38,090 bases of DNA from an uncultured Clostridia bacterium. Its GTDB lineage: Bacteria; Bacillota; Clostridia; Lachnospirales; Lachnospiraceae. The stretch covers positions 1 through 38,090 of the forward strand of contig CAMIZL010000021.1 of the NCBI GenBank assembly GCA_946403295.1. The letters run 5' to 3'. A program made the position numbers and the translations under genes. This document shows positions 36,533-38,090 of the stretch, piece after piece (position 1 is the stretch's first letter; each line of letters opens with the position of its first letter). Below the pieces are notes generated by a model that saw only the letters and a program-made list of their open reading frames with translations, searched no databases and was not told where the DNA came from.

Positions 36533-36561
36533 AAAAAAGCCATACCGATGATTGGTATGGC
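36533..36561 (-). terminator. Terminator of tRNA-Arg
   Basis: GCCATACC (36539-36546) pairs with GGTATGGC (36554-36561). On the minus strand TTTTTT follows (36533-36538). Confidence 0.9.
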
Positions 36562-36564
36562 TCA

Positions 36565-36638
36565 CGTGTGTGACACGATTCGAACGCGCGATCTTCTGGT
36601 CCGTAGCCAGACGCTCTATCCAGCTGAGCTACACACAC
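36565..36638 (-). tRNA. tRNA-Arg (ACG)
   Basis: Complete 74-nt cloverleaf. The acceptor is GTGTGTG/CACACAC. The anticodon stem is TCTGG/CCAGA with loop CTACGGA, giving anticodon ACG (expected to be edited to ICG). Discriminator G, no encoded CCA. Confidence 0.96.
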
Positions 36639-36709
36639 ATCTTCAGATGCTATGCATCATGACGGATAGCCTTATATTGATTACTTCGCATTAGGCCTCG
36701 CAAGAAAAT

Positions 36710-36738
36710 ACAATATCATAAATATACGATTGTGTCAA
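36710..36738 (-). promoter_or_regulatory. Promoter of tRNA-Arg
   Basis: Minus-strand TTGACA (plus 36733-36738) and TATTGT (plus 36710-36715) with a 17-bp spacer. Confidence 0.7.
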
Positions 36739-36791
36739 GGAAAAACAATTCAATCTTTGTCCGTTAATTTTTTGAAATTTTTTACATGTCC

Positions 36792-37499
36792 TTATATGTT
36801 TTCGACGTTCTGTTTCCTGTCGGCCGATTTATCGCTGTATATGTCATAAACCATAAAAATTATGAATAAAATCATAAACAAACCAAAAAATCCCAAAAGA
36901 AACTCAAATAATTCAAATGAAAATTCGAGAGGAAATTCCGCAGATTCCTGCAACGATGTCAGCGGGTAATCCCTTGACTCATGCACTCCAAAGCCACTTT
37001 TTCCGGTACACTCTCCACCCGAACTATCAATCGCAAGCCAAATATCCTTTGTCGTTACATACGAAAAAAGGTTGATCAGGAGTCCCGCACAATTAAAGAT
37101 GCCGGATATCAACATCGGCCACAATAATATCTTCTTATAATTTAACGCCCTTTCTTTATCTTCCGCATGCATAAACGAAGAGCAAAATACGCCGATGAGC
37201 GCAACGGCCAGACAGATCACGTAGGAAAAGACGGCTACTTCGATGAAAACACCGGCATTCTCTTTCCAGATCAGATAATCCCCAATACATGCAAGTTGCA
37301 GAGCGAGCAAAATAAAGTAGATCTTTTTTTCGTCTCCCTTTCCGATATGGACGCCGAGTATCAAAAAATACAGGACATTGAAAAAGAAAAACTTAATATA
37401 TTTGGTAGAACGGTCCAAAGGCGATAAAAACGAAACGATCAAAGGTATAACAAAAAGAAGAACAACAGAAACGGCTATACGGATCTTGGTTTTTTTCAT
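36792..37499 (-). CDS. Unrecognised six-helix membrane protein
   Basis: A 235-residue protein that I do not recognise. Hydrophobic segments lie at about 6-25, 34-52, 60-77, 84-105, 123-147 and 195-222. A polar loop at about 148-190 precedes the last helix, and the C-terminus is short and charged. The frame extends to a TTG at 37520, but ATG at 37499 with GGGAGGGAG five bases upstream is clearly the start. It is flanked by tRNA-Leu upstream and tRNA-Arg downstream, so the neighbours give no hint. Lower GC content than the rest of the window suggests a lineage-specific gene. Confidence 0.75.
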   Translation of the reverse strand: MKKTKIRIAVSVVLLFVIPLIVSFLSPLDRSTKYIKFFFFNVLYFLILGVHIGKGDEKKIYFILLALQLACIGDYLIWKENAGVFIEVAVFSYVICLAVALIGVFCSSFMHAEDKERALNYKKILLWPMLISGIFNCAGLLINLFSYVTTKDIWLAIDSSGGECTGKSGFGVHESRDYPLTSLQESAEFPLEFSFELFEFLLGFFGLFMILFIIFMVYDIYSDKSADRKQNVENI

Positions 37500-37560
37500 A
37501 AGTGCTCCCTCCCTGAACAATTGTTTATCATATTATATCACAATACAATTTTAAAGAAAA

Positions 37561-37606
37561 GAAAAAAAATTGGCTGTATGATCAGATACGATCTGATCGT
37601 ACAACC
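37561..37606 (-). terminator. Terminator of the tRNA-Val/tRNA-Leu transcript
   Basis: A stem of about 16 bp with two wobble or mismatched positions (37572-37587 with 37591-37606), followed on minus by AATTTTTTTTC. Confidence 0.9.
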
Positions 37607-37617
37607 ATTCATCATAC

Positions 37618-37703
37618 TGCCGGCGACCGGGGTCGAACCGGTACGAGGGGTAAGCCTCACGGGATTTTAAGTCCCGGGCGTCTGCCAATTCCGCCACGCC
37701 GGC
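37618..37703 (-). tRNA. tRNA-Leu (TAA)
   Basis: An 86-nt tRNA with a long variable arm. The acceptor is GCCGGCG/CGCCGGC. The anticodon stem is CGGGA/TCCCG with loop CTTAAAA, giving anticodon TAA. Discriminator A, no encoded CCA. Confidence 0.96.
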
Positions 37704-37727
37704 ATACTCGTATAATAATTAAAAAAA

Positions 37728-37800
37728 TGGGACCTATAGGGCTCGAACCTATGACCCTCTGCTTGTAAGGCAGATGCTCTCCCAGCTGAGCTAAGATCCC
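37728..37800 (-). tRNA. tRNA-Val (TAC)
   Basis: A 73-nt tRNA. The acceptor is GGGATCT/AGGTCCC (one G-U pair). The anticodon stem is TCTGC/GCAGA with loop CTTACAA, giving anticodon TAC. Discriminator A, no encoded CCA. It lies 24 bp upstream of tRNA-Leu in one transcript. Confidence 0.96.
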
Positions 37801-37810
37801 ATACAACCTC

Positions 37811-37951
37811 CAAAATTCGCTTCACGAATTTTGTGAGCTCGGCGAAAAACGTTGCGATGCTTCAACGCAATCGTTTTCGGTAGAGTCGCGCAGCCTGCGG
37901 AGCGAGTTGTCAGACTTTTTTCGAGTCGCAAGCGCGATGATGAAAAAAGTC
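37811..37951. other. Hairpin-rich spacer between tRNA-Asp and tRNA-Val
   Basis: No ORF. CAAAATTCG/CGAATTTTG (37811-37833) is a perfect 9-bp hairpin. A 13-bp stem with two single-base bulges follows (37843-37856 with 37866-37879). A GACTTTTTTC/GAAAAAAGTC stem (37913-37922 with 37942-37951) encloses TCGC/GCGA. Between them a GC-rich stretch (37884-37907) can also fold. Confidence 0.55.
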
Positions 37952-38017
37952 GATTGCCCAACCTTCAGCAATCCTAAGCAACCCTAAAAGAAAACCACTA
38001 TAAAATTGTAAATCTCT

Positions 38018-38035
38018 CTGTGATAAACCTCACAG
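38018..38035 (-). terminator. Hairpin abutting the 3' end of tRNA-Asp
   Basis: CTGTGA (38018-38023) pairs with TCACAG (38030-38035). On minus it is followed by AGAGATTTAC and further T-rich sequence. It is a weak terminator at best. Confidence 0.45.
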
Positions 38036-38036
38036 A

Positions 38037-38090
38037 CGACCCAGATCGGACTCGAACCGACGACCTCCGCCGTGACAGGGCGGCGCTCTA
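38037..38090 (-). tRNA. tRNA-Asp (GTC), 5'-truncated by window edge
   Basis: The anticodon stem is CCGCC/GGCGG with loop CTGTCAC, giving anticodon GTC. The T loop is TTCGAGT. The 3' acceptor strand is CTGGGTC with discriminator G. The 5' acceptor and most of the D arm lie beyond the window. Confidence 0.93.

Overview
The window comes from a chromosome of a low-to-moderate GC Firmicute of the class Clostridia, probably a gut or rumen Lachnospiraceae-type organism or a relative such as Saccharofermentans. Evidence for this is the purine-rich AGGAGG-type ribosome binding sites, a perfect CIRCE operator, YkpA-type ABC-F, DUF5721 and DUF5688 proteins, an archaeal/eukaryal-type ProS, tRNA genes without encoded CCA, and glycogen metabolism genes. 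There are no phage, plasmid or transposase genes. The genus cannot be fixed from the sequence alone.

Layout. A truncated tRNA-Thr opens the window. A minus-strand block follows (111-15326): a PAS/degenerate-HisKA/receiver protein; htpG under a CIRCE promoter; a ykpA / degenerate GH13 / DUF5721 cluster; an RsbW-like ATPase translationally coupled to a membrane SH3 protein; a small ferredoxin; glgB with a long lysine-rich tail; two membrane proteins with acidic tails (DUF624 and AI-2E families); and xpt. The middle (15706-23451) holds a DUF5688 gene (+), upp (-), tRNA-Pro (-), a YhhN-like membrane protein (+), and a 1621-residue signalling giant (+) joining a pseudokinase, a STAND-type ATPase, TPR-like repeats, GAF and an apparently active GGDEF domain. 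Then come TPR membrane protein, small ORF, proS, metK and typA (all -), divergent valS (+), a hairpin-rich non-coding region, an HTH-Panacea protein, a small-multidrug-export protein and a CapD/WbpM-type dehydratase (all -). The end holds tRNA-Arg, an unrecognised membrane protein, tRNA-Leu, tRNA-Val, a second hairpin-rich spacer, and a truncated tRNA-Asp, all on minus.

How the genes fit together. Much of the window is housekeeping: translation (valS, proS, typA, ykpA, tRNAs), SAM synthesis, purine and pyrimidine salvage (xpt, upp), protein folding (htpG) and glycogen branching (glgB). Several proteins look like signalling or scaffold versions of enzymes that have lost catalytic residues: the histidine-kinase-like protein, the GH13 protein and the kinase domain of the giant protein.

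The most interesting undescribed signal is a repeated two-hairpin element in the predicted 5' leaders of htpG (one degenerate copy), xpt (two) and the capD-type gene (two). Its second stem covaries between copies, and the gene-proximal copy runs straight into the Shine-Dalgarno sequence. The second is a roughly 200-nt multi-helix non-coding structure between valS and the HTH-Panacea gene. The known identity of either element could not be checked here.
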